Made by a program: the position numbers and the translations under genes. Below are positions 21,701-30,671 of a stretch of DNA of 64,000 bases, in pieces; position 1 is the first letter of the stretch, and every line of letters begins with the position of its first letter. Below the pieces are notes generated by a model. The model searched no databases and was not told the DNA's origin. It saw only the letters and a program-made list of their open reading frames with translations. This DNA comes from Planoprotostelium fungivorum (taxonomy: Eukaryota; Evosea; Variosea; Cavosteliida; Cavosteliaceae), in the NCBI GenBank assembly GCA_003024175.1, contig MDYQ01000029.1, forward strand, positions 1 through 64,000, in the 5' to 3' direction.

Positions 21701-23337
21701 ATCGAAGAAGATGGAGATATGTATGGTTCAGCCATGTGAGTCATGCTCATCTGTACACTGTATGACATGTGCACAGAACAGAGGAAAAGAACCTGATGAG
21801 ATTGCACGCTGCATCCTCCATCATCAAGATCATCTGCCATCGAAGACACGATGACGACATGATCCCACCGATGCACTTTCAACGTCTTGCCGGTGTCATC
21901 CAGGTGAAGTCTATTCCATGAGAACCTGATCATCCTGACGAGGAGTAGGAGGGAAATGCAGAGGTCAAGATCCAATTCCTCAGCAAATTGAACAAGGGAT
22001 TGAAGTCATTCCGATTACCCATCCGATACCTGTCTATCCCTGTGCTCTGTGCTACCGATTCAAACAAAGACGTACAGAGCAGTGTGAGGAAGGATCCATT
22101 CATTGCAGAGGAATCTGATGGGAGACAGGCGAAGCAGATCTTGCAACACAGCATCAAGCTCCGAAGAGAATACTACAAAGTCAATGCATCGAAGATTGAC
22201 CCCAGGAATCAGATGGAGATCCTTCCTGAATACGTCATTCCTCACTTGATCCACCTCATTGCTCACCTCCCCACGATTGAGCAAGACCCGGAGAGAGTGA
22301 AGAGTGTCGGTGTACATTATCTCAGCTTCTTCCTCGATCTGCTGGTGGTGGGTGCCGGTGACAACTTCTCCTTTGTGAGGAACTTACTGTCTGGCATCAT
22401 GTCCTGCAAGGATGTCATCTCTCCCATGTCTCAGGTGATCCATTCCCTCCTTCTTCAATGACACCCCCAGAACATCCATCGCCTCTCTGAGATCGCCTTC
22501 TCCTTGGTCAACAAGCATTCCGATAAGAGAAATTGGCAGCAGAACAAGTCACACCCCGGTGATCTGTTTCTCCCTGTCACACTCTACAATCTCCCCACGG
22601 AAGCCGAATCGATCATGGTGGGTGCATCCACGTTCGATGGTCTGACTGTCTGCAGTTCAGAAAGAACCAAATCGATCTGGAGGATCTGGCACCCGTAGTG
22701 AACCACAACATGGAAGACGAGAAGAAGAAGAATGTGGCCACACCGGCGAAGAAGAAGGAGAACGAAGAGAGAGAGACACCCAAGAAGGGAGGGAAGAAGG
22801 GAAAGACTCCCAAGAGGAAGCAGGAAGACAGCGAAGAGGAAGAGGAGGAAAGGAAGAAACAGAAGGCAACGCCAGCCAAGAAGGCAACACCAGCCAAGAA
22901 GACTAGAGGAGCCAACAAGACAAAACCCGTAGAGGAAGAAGAGGAGGAAGTGGAAGAAGTGGAGGAAGAGGAAGAGAAACCCAAAGCCAAGAGACAAGGG
23001 AGAAGGAAGAAGGAAGAGAGTGAAGATGAAAGGGAGAAGACAGAGGAGGACGCAGATGGATCGGAGGCAGAAGAAAGCCAAGTGAAGGATGGGACCAAGG
23101 GAAAGTCCAAGAAGGCAGAGAAACCAAAGAAAGTAGAGAAGCCAAAGAAGGCAGAGAAACCAAAGAAAGTGGAGAAGCCAAAGAAGGGAAAGAAGGAAGA
23201 GGAGGAAAAGGAAGAAGAGGAAGAGGAGGAAGTGGAGACACCAAAGAAGAGGAAGATCGAAACAAAGGAGCAGGTGAGGCAGACAGAAGAACGATTCAGT
23301 GACTGTTATGTAGGCCAAGAAGAAGAGTAGAAGATAA
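18730..23337 (+). CDS. PDS5: Sister-chromatid cohesion protein PDS5
   Basis: PDS5 binds cohesin (Scc1/Rad21) and Wapl in the nucleus and controls loading and release. The HEAT-repeat protein starts at Met 18730 (MSQKEKVKEKEE). Diagnostic stretches near the N-terminus are DVRLLTADCLASIIHIYAPE, PPYNDDQLKEMFKLFAKQLE, LWNRTYTLLEKLAIVKAYAL, MVDIITTIIEEAEVLPQPLL and DALLIHLVSPYR, all in PDS5 order. Further on are RVPKSLLDTVFDRLRDKKPE and a long HEAT body to about 22690. The tail (22698-23337) is strongly charged: Lys/Glu-rich runs with TPAKK and KPKK(V/A)E repeats ending AKKKSRR, like the basic C-termini of animal and plant PDS5 proteins. About fifteen introns of 35-55 bases are seen. It ends at the TAA at 23335-23337, about 190 bases from the convergent nuclease-like gene. 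Family assignment is firm; the exact exon chain near 20.3-20.6 kb is less sure. Confidence 0.92.
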
Positions 23338-23525
23338 GATTGGATTTTGTCTTTTATAAAGATTTACTCGGTTGTCTCCTTCTTTCCTTTCTTGGTGGCC
23401 CCTCTTTGGCTTTCTCCTTCTCCTGTGCTATCTCTTCTGCCTCTTCCTTTGCCTCCTCTTTGATTGGTATTTGTGTTGCACTCTTTCCCTTCACCTTCTG
23501 CTGAACAATCGCGGTTGGTTGAAGA

Positions 23526-24329
23526 TCAATCAGAGCGGATCTTCAATGTTACCTTGTTGTCGTCCGTTTGGTAGATGGTGCCCGTCTGCCAGAGGAAGAG
23601 AGTGTAGCTGGAGACAAGGGCTGCATCCGTAACGTCGAAATTGCTCATGTGAATGTTGCCCTCTTTCGTCCTCTTCCAAGGGTATTCGGTCAGTACGTTC
23701 TGGCTGATGTAGTCGAACACGGCCTTCTTGATCTCGTTCTTGACGGTCTTGTCTTTCGCTCTGGTGGGGATTCCAAAGTGCTTTCTCATCGTGTACGCAG
23801 ACAGCCTTGCAGGAAGCAAACCAAAGACATTGTTACACTCGTAGGATACCAGCGTGTTGAATTGTGCGAGAGTAATGATATTGTATATATGTCCTCCTGT
23901 GGCAGTTGGAAGAAATTCCTCTACCCCTGTGACCCACTTTATCTCGTCGTTTTGCTTCTTCTTTTCAGCTGGATTACACAAACAGACTCTACCTCTGATC
24001 GCAACCTCGCTTCCACTCGATCTCGAAGTTGAATCAACTGTTCTCGTATGGAAAATGATTTGTGGAAGACTCCCTCCTCTTTGTCTGTGCTGAGAATTCC
24101 ACAATCCACAGAGCGCCCTACATACTCTCAATCCATCCAACTCCATCTGCGACTGACCTGACTCATCAAGCACAGAAAATCCTGTCTTTCGTGTATTGAT
24201 GTCCAATCCCAGAATGAGAGTCTTGACTCCTCGTCTCGACGCCGGAGCAACGAAAACCTGAACTAAGCGAGGTTGTCCTAGTGGAGTCACCACATGATAT
24301 CTGTGAGAAGTTCCAAAGACCCGATGCAT
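23526..24329 (-). CDS. RuvC/RNase H-fold nuclease-like protein (possible organellar Holliday-junction resolvase)
   Basis: Met 24329 starts a basic leader (MHRVFGTSHRYHVVTP, then VQVFVAPASRRGVKT) that could be a mitochondrial presequence. Then LILGLDINTRKTGFSVLDES, with the first RNase H-fold Asp in the GLD-N-T-TG motif of RuvC/Ydc2-like proteins. Small exons follow, giving GILSTDKEEGVFHKSFSIRE and QLIQLRDRVEARL (an acidic helix). The main exon gives NIITLAQFNTLVSYECNNVF, TMRKHFGIPTRAKDKTVKNE and SNFDVTDAALVSSYTL, where D-x-x-D-A is the usual C-terminal metal-binding motif. The metal-binding pattern is complete, so nuclease activity is plausible. An open frame just past the stop (about 23340-23520, Lys/Glu-rich) may be an alternative tail, but no proper splice to it was found. 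Its start is only 71 bases from the divergent SDR gene. Confidence 0.6.
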   Translation of the reverse strand: MHRVFGTSHRYHVVTPLGQPRLVQVFVAPASRRGVKTLILGLDINTRKTGFSVLDESGQSQMELDGLRVCRALCGLWNSQHRQRGGSLPQIIFHTRTVDSTSRSSGSEVAIRGRVCLCNPAEKKKQNDEIKWVTGVEEFLPTATGGHIYNIITLAQFNTLVSYECNNVFGLLPARLSAYTMRKHFGIPTRAKDKTVKNEIKKAVFDYISQNVLTEYPWKRTKEGNIHMSNFDVTDAALVSSYTLFLWQTGTIYQTDDNKVTLKIRSD

Positions 24330-24400
24330 GATGTGTTTGTTTCAACAAAATAATAATAAAATTGGGAACGTCATCACAAAGTTTGAGAAGAGTACAACAG
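24330..24400. promoter_or_regulatory. 71-base shared divergent promoter
   Basis: Start codons of the nuclease-like gene (-) and the SDR gene (+) are separated by only 71 bases. The interval is A+T-rich (AATAATAATAAAATTGG) and holds AACGTCATCAC, a CRE-like core. Both 5' untranslated regions must be very short or overlap the partner's coding region. Confidence 0.55.
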
Positions 24401-25502
24401 ATGAGCAATAAGCTGGTAATCATTGTGACCGGTGCTGTGAGTACAGTCATCCCCTATAAAGATAATCGAAATTAGAACAAAGGCATTGGTAAAGCAATTG
24501 TCAAAAACGTTGTGAAGAGGTATCCAAATTCTTCTATTTCTGATGGAAGACCTCTGCTGGTGTACCTCACTGCAAGAGATGAGCAGAGAGGAAAAATCGC
24601 GACAGAGGAAGCCAAAGCTGAGATTGGTGGCTATGTCCCACCATTGTTATATTTATTATACACAGGTACAGGACTATCAGAATCAATAGAATTTCATCAA
24701 TTGGATACAATGGATCATTCAAGCATTCAGCGATTCTCACAGACACTTGCAAAACACAATGGCTTTGATATCCTGATCAACAATGCTGGCGTCGCATCGA
24801 AGGGTGCTGCTTTCGATAACGAGGTTGGTATTTGAACCTTCCCCTCTCACTTCTCACAGATCGTTCGAACCACGGTCGGATGCAATTACTACGGAACACT
24901 GGATTTAACGAAAGCACTCTTGCCTCTCATCCGTCCTCAAGGCAGGATCATCAATGTATCCAGTGCGTAATCCTCGTTCCACTCTTCTCGTATTCTGTCT
25001 GATCTTGACTCATCGTACGACAGGTATGGCGGGAAAACTGAACACTGTATCCCCACAGCTGGCTGAGAGGTTCAGGAGTGTGAAGTCTGTTCAAGATGTG
25101 ACGGAACTGATGGCCAAGTTCTCGGAGGATGTAGCTGCAGGAAGACACACGGAAGAGGGTTGGCCATCTTCAGCATACAAAGTGTCTAAGATGGGTGTGA
25201 CAGCTCTCACTATCGCTCTATCCAAAGTGGCGTAAGTACGAGAGCTTAGAATCGACTTGACTATTTCAGGGAGGCAGAAGGGAGAGGTGTGAAGGTCAAT
25301 TGTTGCTGTCCTGGTTGGGTACAGACAGATATGACATCAAACAACCCAAATGCCCCAAAGACACCCGACGAAGGTGTGTCATTGTCCATGTTCATCTCGT
25401 CTGAGATAGTCAGGTGCCGACACGCCAGTCTTTCTGGCTCTGGACGATTTGAAAGATGTCAATGGAAAGTTTTGGGAGGATAGAAAGGTCACACCCTGGT
25501 GA
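24401..25502 (+). CDS. Short-chain dehydrogenase/reductase, carbonyl reductase (CBR1)-like
   Basis: NADPH-dependent reductase of carbonyl compounds, cytosolic. Start Met 24401 gives MSNKLVIIVTGA. The cofactor loop TGxxxGIG is split by an intron (…GIGKAIVKNVVKRY). LVYLTARDEQRGK, FHQLDTMDHSSIQRF and GFDILINNAGVA (NNAG motif) follow. Then NYYGTLDLTKALLPLIRP, GRIINVSS (catalytic Ser), a CBR-type insertion AERFRSVKSVQDVTELMAKF, SSAYKVSKMGVTALT with the YxxxK pair, and VKVNCCCPGWVQTDMT. The last exon, after an intron that ends GTCAG, gives GADTPVFLALDDL and stops at 25502, matching the CBR1 end 'GAETPVYLA'. All catalytic residues are present. The length of about 285 residues is normal for CBR1. The physiological substrate is unknown. 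Confidence 0.88.
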
Positions 25503-25646
25503 TACATTTCACGTAAATATAGTAATACCTCGGTTGTCTTGTTTTTCGCATAATTCGAATTTTATTCACTGAACAATTTTGTTTGTTTCGTCGGTTGTGT
25601 TTTTGCGTAAAAAGCCCAGTCGTCACAGACAAACAAAAACAACAAC

Positions 25647-28600
25647 ATGGGCTACCCAAGAGGACACCATTTGTACGATCCGAAGGTAAGAATATCTTCC
25701 GTTCATGCTGAATAAAATCCTCCAGACTGAAGTGGTCACAACTACCACCACATATTACTATGCCCCTCCACCTCCCCCTCAAACAACCACAACGTATACT
25801 CAACAAACTCAATACTATCCTGGATATGGACCTGGACAGCCGGCGTATGATCCCAATGCCGCTGTCTATTCCTCTGGTGGTCTACAGTATGGACAACAGT
25901 ATCCACCTCAGCGTGTGTCTTTGATCTCTAATCATCACCAATAAGCGCTTACAATGTCTAGAGGCACCATATCAGCAACCTTATTACAACGATCAAAACT
26001 ATTCTTCGCAATATGTGAGCTGTTCCGGATCTCTGACTTCATTCACCTGATGCAATGTTAGCCACCTCCAGCTTCAACCAACTCTCGAGCAGAAGATGCA
26101 TATGCTCCTCCTCCCACTCAACCCTTCTACACAGGTACTCCTCTCTTTCACTTCCTGACTTCTGTCTTCATATACTTCTTTCTGATTTGAATAGGAACCC
26201 ACTCGAGTGATTTCCAGGGAGTCCCTAACTACAATGAGAATTACGATCAATCTGCAACCCAAAACTATAATCAATCTGCTACCCAAAACTACGATCAATC
26301 TGCTTCTCAATTCAGTGGATTAGGAAATCACGGATACGATGCCGCTCCTGAGGCACAAGACAGCAGCCACTTTTCTGGCCTGGGAGGACACGCATTTGAT
26401 GGACATTATGGACAACCACAGTCGTACCCTCCTTACGACTTTCCTCCCCAGCAGCAGCCTCCTTACCAATCTCAATCCTCTCAGGCTCCTCCTCAGCCAG
26501 CTCAACTCCCTACTCAACCCCCTGCACCTCAGCCCGTGGCACAGCCTCCTGCACCTCAACCAGCTTCAGTTCAGACGGCTCCAGCTCCAGCTCAACCAGC
26601 TCCAGCTCAACCAGTGGACGTGGAGGCTCTACAAGCTCAACTGTCCAAGGCCACTTTAAGTGTTCCAGTGGAAGAGGTTGTCGAGGAGGTGCCACCGATG
26701 GGAGCGGAAGAGAAGAGGGCGATGATGCAAGCCATTGTGGGGTATATCAATTCCAGAATGGGCAACGATCCATTGTTTGGAAGATCTCTCCCCGTGGACT
26801 CGGATGGTCAGCAGTTGTTCAAGCTGGCTACCGATGGTGTCTTATTCAAGTGAGTCACATCGACAGACCTCCATTGACCAAGACAGCAAATTGCTGAATA
26901 TAGTGGCTCCGGGAACTGTAGACGAGAGAACGATCAACAGTGGAAACAGCCTCAACGTCAGACAGATCGAAGAGAATATCCATTTGGCCATCAACTCTGC
27001 CAGATGTGCGTCATCTATTCTCATCCCTATATCCATCTATCCTCTATGCACATGTCATGACATACACACAGCCTTGGGATGTGATGTCAGTAAGATATCA
27101 GTCGCATCCGTTCTGCGCGGAAACCAAGACCGCGTCATACAACTCCTGTGGAGCATCATCAATGTGAGTCATCTCTCCTTCCCACACCTCCGATGACTTG
27201 CTACAGAACGGTGAGCTCTCTGGAATCAGCTTAGCTAGACTCCCCTATTTGTCTCAATTATTGCTGCCTGGAGAAACACCCGATGTGTTAGAATCCCTCT
27301 CTCCCATCCAGCTGTTGCTCAGATGGTTCAACTATCAGGTGTTTCTTCCTTTCTTCTCCTTCTCCTGGCATGACTGATCATCTCACAGCTCAGTGCTGCT
27401 GGAGTAGGAAAGAGAGTGAGCAACTTTGGAGCAGACGTCTGTGACTCCGAGGCCTACACCTATCTCATCAATCAAATCTCTCCCTCACAGTCCTCTGACC
27501 TCTCCCTCCTGCAATCATCCGATCGACTTCAGAGGTGAGGAACATCTCGACGGCAGAGAGTCATCTCGAATAGGGCCGAGGCTGTCATCACCAAGTCCAC
27601 GAAGATCTTGCCTGGTCGATTCATCGATGGACAGGCCATCGTGAGTGGAAATCAAGGTGAGAAGGAGAGAGAAAGGGAGGATCAACGATGCAGGTGCCAA
27701 CGCCTTCTTCACGGCTCAGTTATTCCGTGCTTCACCTTCGATGGGACAGACGCAACAAGCACCAGTACCCAGTGGCACTGCCAACTCAACTCCCGAAAGA
27801 GAGAAGAAGGCCTTCGTCAATTGGGCCAATTCTCTCGGCGTAGACCCACAGCTTACATCCATCAGTGCGTCTCTCTCCATTCACTATTGTCATCTTTACT
27901 ATCATCTCTTCCATCGTGCATTTTCTGTATCATCTAATCTATCATCATTGATTGAATGATATATTGATATGTCCACAGCAAAGAATACACTCTCTGATGG
28001 ATTGGTACTGTTGCAGCTTCTTGACAAGATTCAACCTGGAATCGTCAATTGGAGCAAAGTTCACCGTGTCAATCCATCCAAGTTCCAGCAGGTGCTCTTT
28101 TCTGTTCATCTCCTTCTGTGCCTCTGACACAACCAAGGTGGAGCACTGTAACTATGCCCTTCAATTGTGCAGCACACTGAAGGGTTTCTCCATCGTCAAC
28201 ATCTCTGGTGTGGAGATCCAGGGTGGTACAGAGAAGTTGTCCTTAGGTAACATCTCTCCTTTGAACCATCTGACTGTGCTCAGCGGTCATCTGGCAGCTG
28301 ATGAGATATCATGTGTTACACTTCACCAGCAGACTCTCTCTCACCGAGGAGTCCATCATTCGTTGGGCGAATGAGAAGGTGGCTTCGACTGGCAGGACCA
28401 TCAACATCACCGACCTGAAAGACAAGAGCCTCTCCACCAGCCACTTCATCATCGATCTCCTCACTGCATGCAGACCTGGATCAATCGATTATACCAAGAT
28501 CACCATGGGAAGAACCCCCGAGCAGAAGCTTCAGAATGCCTCGTATGCCATCTCATGCGGTGAGCCTTGTTGACGTGGCACCTTCTTATCTCTACAGCGA

Positions 28601-28716
28601 GGAAATTGGGATGCCCCTCTGTGTTCTTGCTGCCCGAGGATATCGCAGAGGTCAACTCCAATCTCATCCTTACCCTCTTTGCCAGCATCATGCAGGTCTA
28701 TGGCCCTCGCTCTTGA
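25647..28716 (+). CDS. Fimbrin/plastin-like actin-bundling protein with a low-complexity N-terminus
   Basis: Fimbrins bundle actin filaments through two tandem pairs of calponin-homology (CH) domains. Four CH domains follow in order here. The first begins [20 protein letters not shown] with [17 protein letters not shown] (fimbrin hallmark) and [20 protein letters not shown]. The second has LLRWFNYQL. The third has [13 protein letters not shown] and [20 protein letters not shown]. The fourth has [14 protein letters not shown] and [20 protein letters not shown], ending QVYGPRS at 28716. Usual fimbrins start with two EF-hands. Here the first 330 residues instead are Pro/Gln/Tyr/Ser-rich ([10 protein letters not shown], then [18 protein letters not shown] repeats, then [12 protein letters not shown]), with no EF-hand loop seen. 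A short helix, [18 protein letters not shown], leads into CH1. Met 25647 (MGYPRGHH) is the likely start, with a 5' intron in the reading. The CH part is firm. Confidence 0.9.
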
Positions 28717-28879
28717 TATACAATAAAATACACATTCTAATCCACTAGGTTCCTTATTTAATTAAATTACATCACGTGGATGTCACTTGAAAAATGTAAA
28801 ATAAAATGAGTAATTTCTTGAATATGCATCCTACAACGAGACAGTTTCAACCTCGAAAGAAACGGGAATCAACAAAAAG

Positions 28880-29814
28880 ATGGCGAAGAGGAAGGCTGAA
28901 AGTTCTGATGAAGTGAGTCCTGAAATGAAGAACATTGACCTTACCTCGATTGACCAAATCCAGAGTAGCAGCTCTGAGGAGGAGACTAAGAAGGTAGTGG
29001 AAACCCCCGCTAAGAAAGCTAAAGCTGCCGAAACGCCCTCTAAGAAGAAGCAGGAGTCCTCGTCAGATGATGTATGATTTAGGTCTGAACACGAATCATC
29101 TTCTGATACATAACAGAGCAGCAGCGAGGATGAGAAGAGCAAAAAGAGCAAGACTCCTTCCAAGGCACAACCAACACCTTCAAAGAAGGGAAAAACGGAG
29201 GAATCGAAAAAGAGCTCAAAGGTGAGTGCAAACGATGAAAGAAACAACTCATCTGGACAGGATGTCGAGCCGGTGAGCTGATTGCGAGCTGTGGTGAAAT
29301 GGAGGTACTGATCATACACAGAGCACAGAATACGTGTCACCCTTGGCCACACCCATGGCCAATGATGCCTTACAGAAGAAGATCTTGAAGGCTCTGGCAT
29401 CAGGTGAATACAAGGCGAATGATGGTGAACAGAAGATAACGCGTAAACCAGCTGAAAAAACGGTTGGACGTGGAGTGAAGGAAGTGAGCAAGAGACTGAG
29501 AAAAGACCAGAAGGGGTGAGACAGCTGTGTGAACTCTGGATGACAGAAGATAGAATCGTAGTGTTGGCAGGAAATGCATACCCAGTGGATGTGATATCCC
29601 ATCTCCCCATTTTGTGTGAGGACAAGTCTATTCCTTACATCTGGTTACCACGCAAGGAGGTTCTCGGAAGTGCTGGTGAGTGGTGGTGTAGAAGAGAATT
29701 GTTCTGATAGAGGCAGGACTGAAGACAGCCAACCGATCAGCCTGCGCAATGTTCATCAACCAAAACGAGGACACAAAGGATCTGGCGAAGGAGATTCAGA
29801 AGCTGCACAAGTAG
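28880..29814 (+). CDS. NHP2: H/ACA snoRNP protein NHP2 (L7Ae family) with a long charged N-terminus
   Basis: NHP2 binds H/ACA guide RNAs with dyskerin, GAR1 and NOP10 in the nucleolus for pseudouridylation and telomerase RNA. The C-terminal half is clear NHP2: YVSPLATPMANDALQKKIL, VGRGVKEVSKRLRKDQKG, then IVVLAGNAYPVDVISHLPIL and CEDKSIPYIWLPRKEVLGSA, and a final exon with KTANRSACAMFI. The first 150 residues (Met 28880, MAKRKAESSDEVSP) are Ser/Glu/Lys-rich with SSSEEE and SSSEDEKSKK acidic-serine patches and AKKAK/TPSKK basic patches, longer than the usual short NHP2 head. These resemble Nopp140-like CK2 sites and may aid nucleolar residence (inference). It ends at 29814 and converges with the MORN gene 77 bases away. 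Confidence 0.9.
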
Positions 29815-29890
29815 AGATCAGATGCTATAAATCTACACCTTCATTCACTTTTATTCATCTTGCAAGTCAGACGATCACCGTATAGATTTA

Positions 29891-30527
29891 TCAACTTTGC
29901 CAAGTGATCAACCCAGGGCCAAGATTGTTATAAAACTGACCTTTGAACTCCAACCCTGTTCGATCTGTGAAAGAACCAAATCCGTGCATCCTTCAGAGTG
30001 GCGTCAACGTGTGATGAAAATGCTCTCCTCACTTGTTCTCTCGAAATGCCCCCTCATAGGATGACCCATCAGGGAATTTGTATTTACCTTTGCCCTCGTA
30101 TTTGTTGTCGGTCCATTCTCCCTCGTAGATCGCCCCTGACTGATACCGAAAGGTCCCAAATCCGTGCATCTTATCATCTTTCCAATCGCCTTCATCTCGA
30201 TCAGTACGAGTTACACAGAGTACTCCAACAGCCAGATGTTCTACCTGAGTATTGATTGTCTCCCTCCTCCCAAATTCCTCTTCCGTGCTTCTTGATAACC
30301 CCCTCAAATCGCTCCCACTCTCCGTCTGTGACCTTGCTCGTCAATCTCAAATCTCTAGTGGATGACTCACCGTATTTGGCCTTTCCATCGAAGAACACAA
30401 ACACACCGTTTCCCTTGTCCTCCTCTTGCTCTTCTTTTCGTTTGTCAACCGTTAACACCTCTCCTTCTTTCTTTTTCACATTCCTCCTTTTCTTCTTGCC
30501 TGCACTCTCTGGTGTTGCTGTTGCCAT
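29891..30527 (-). CDS. MORN-repeat protein
   Basis: MORN repeats are short beta-hairpins often found at membranes, cilia or cytoskeletal sites. Met 30527 starts a Lys/Glu-rich head (MATATPESAGKKKRRNVKKK), then GNGVFVFFDGKAKY, DGEWERFEGVIKKHGRGIWE, EGDWKDDKMHGFGTFRYQSG, AIYEGEWTDNKYEGKGKYKF, PDGSSYEGAFREN, HGFGSFTDRTGLEFKGQFYN and a close GPGLITWQS ending at 29891. That is about six MORN units (YxGxWxxxxxxGxG type). No kinase or other catalytic domain is attached. It shares a 144-base divergent promoter with CAND1. An upstream in-frame Met at about 30598 is possible. Confidence 0.85.
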
Positions 30528-30671
30528 GCTCGCCCGATTGTGGCTCAGAATAGATTCAAGCACAAATATTTGAGCCATTCTCCGAAGTGTCGACATTTTC
30601 GGAGAAGGATACACGTCACATCACAACGATCATCCTCTGCAAGCACTCCCTACGCGAGAGGATTGATAACC

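Noticed and set aside
22584-23318. Long minus-strand frame rich in Leu and Phe opposite the PDS5 tail
   Set aside because: It is the exact antisense of the Lys/Glu-rich PDS5 C-terminus; Leu/Phe/Ser come from reading AAG/GAA/GAG backwards. No start context or domain.
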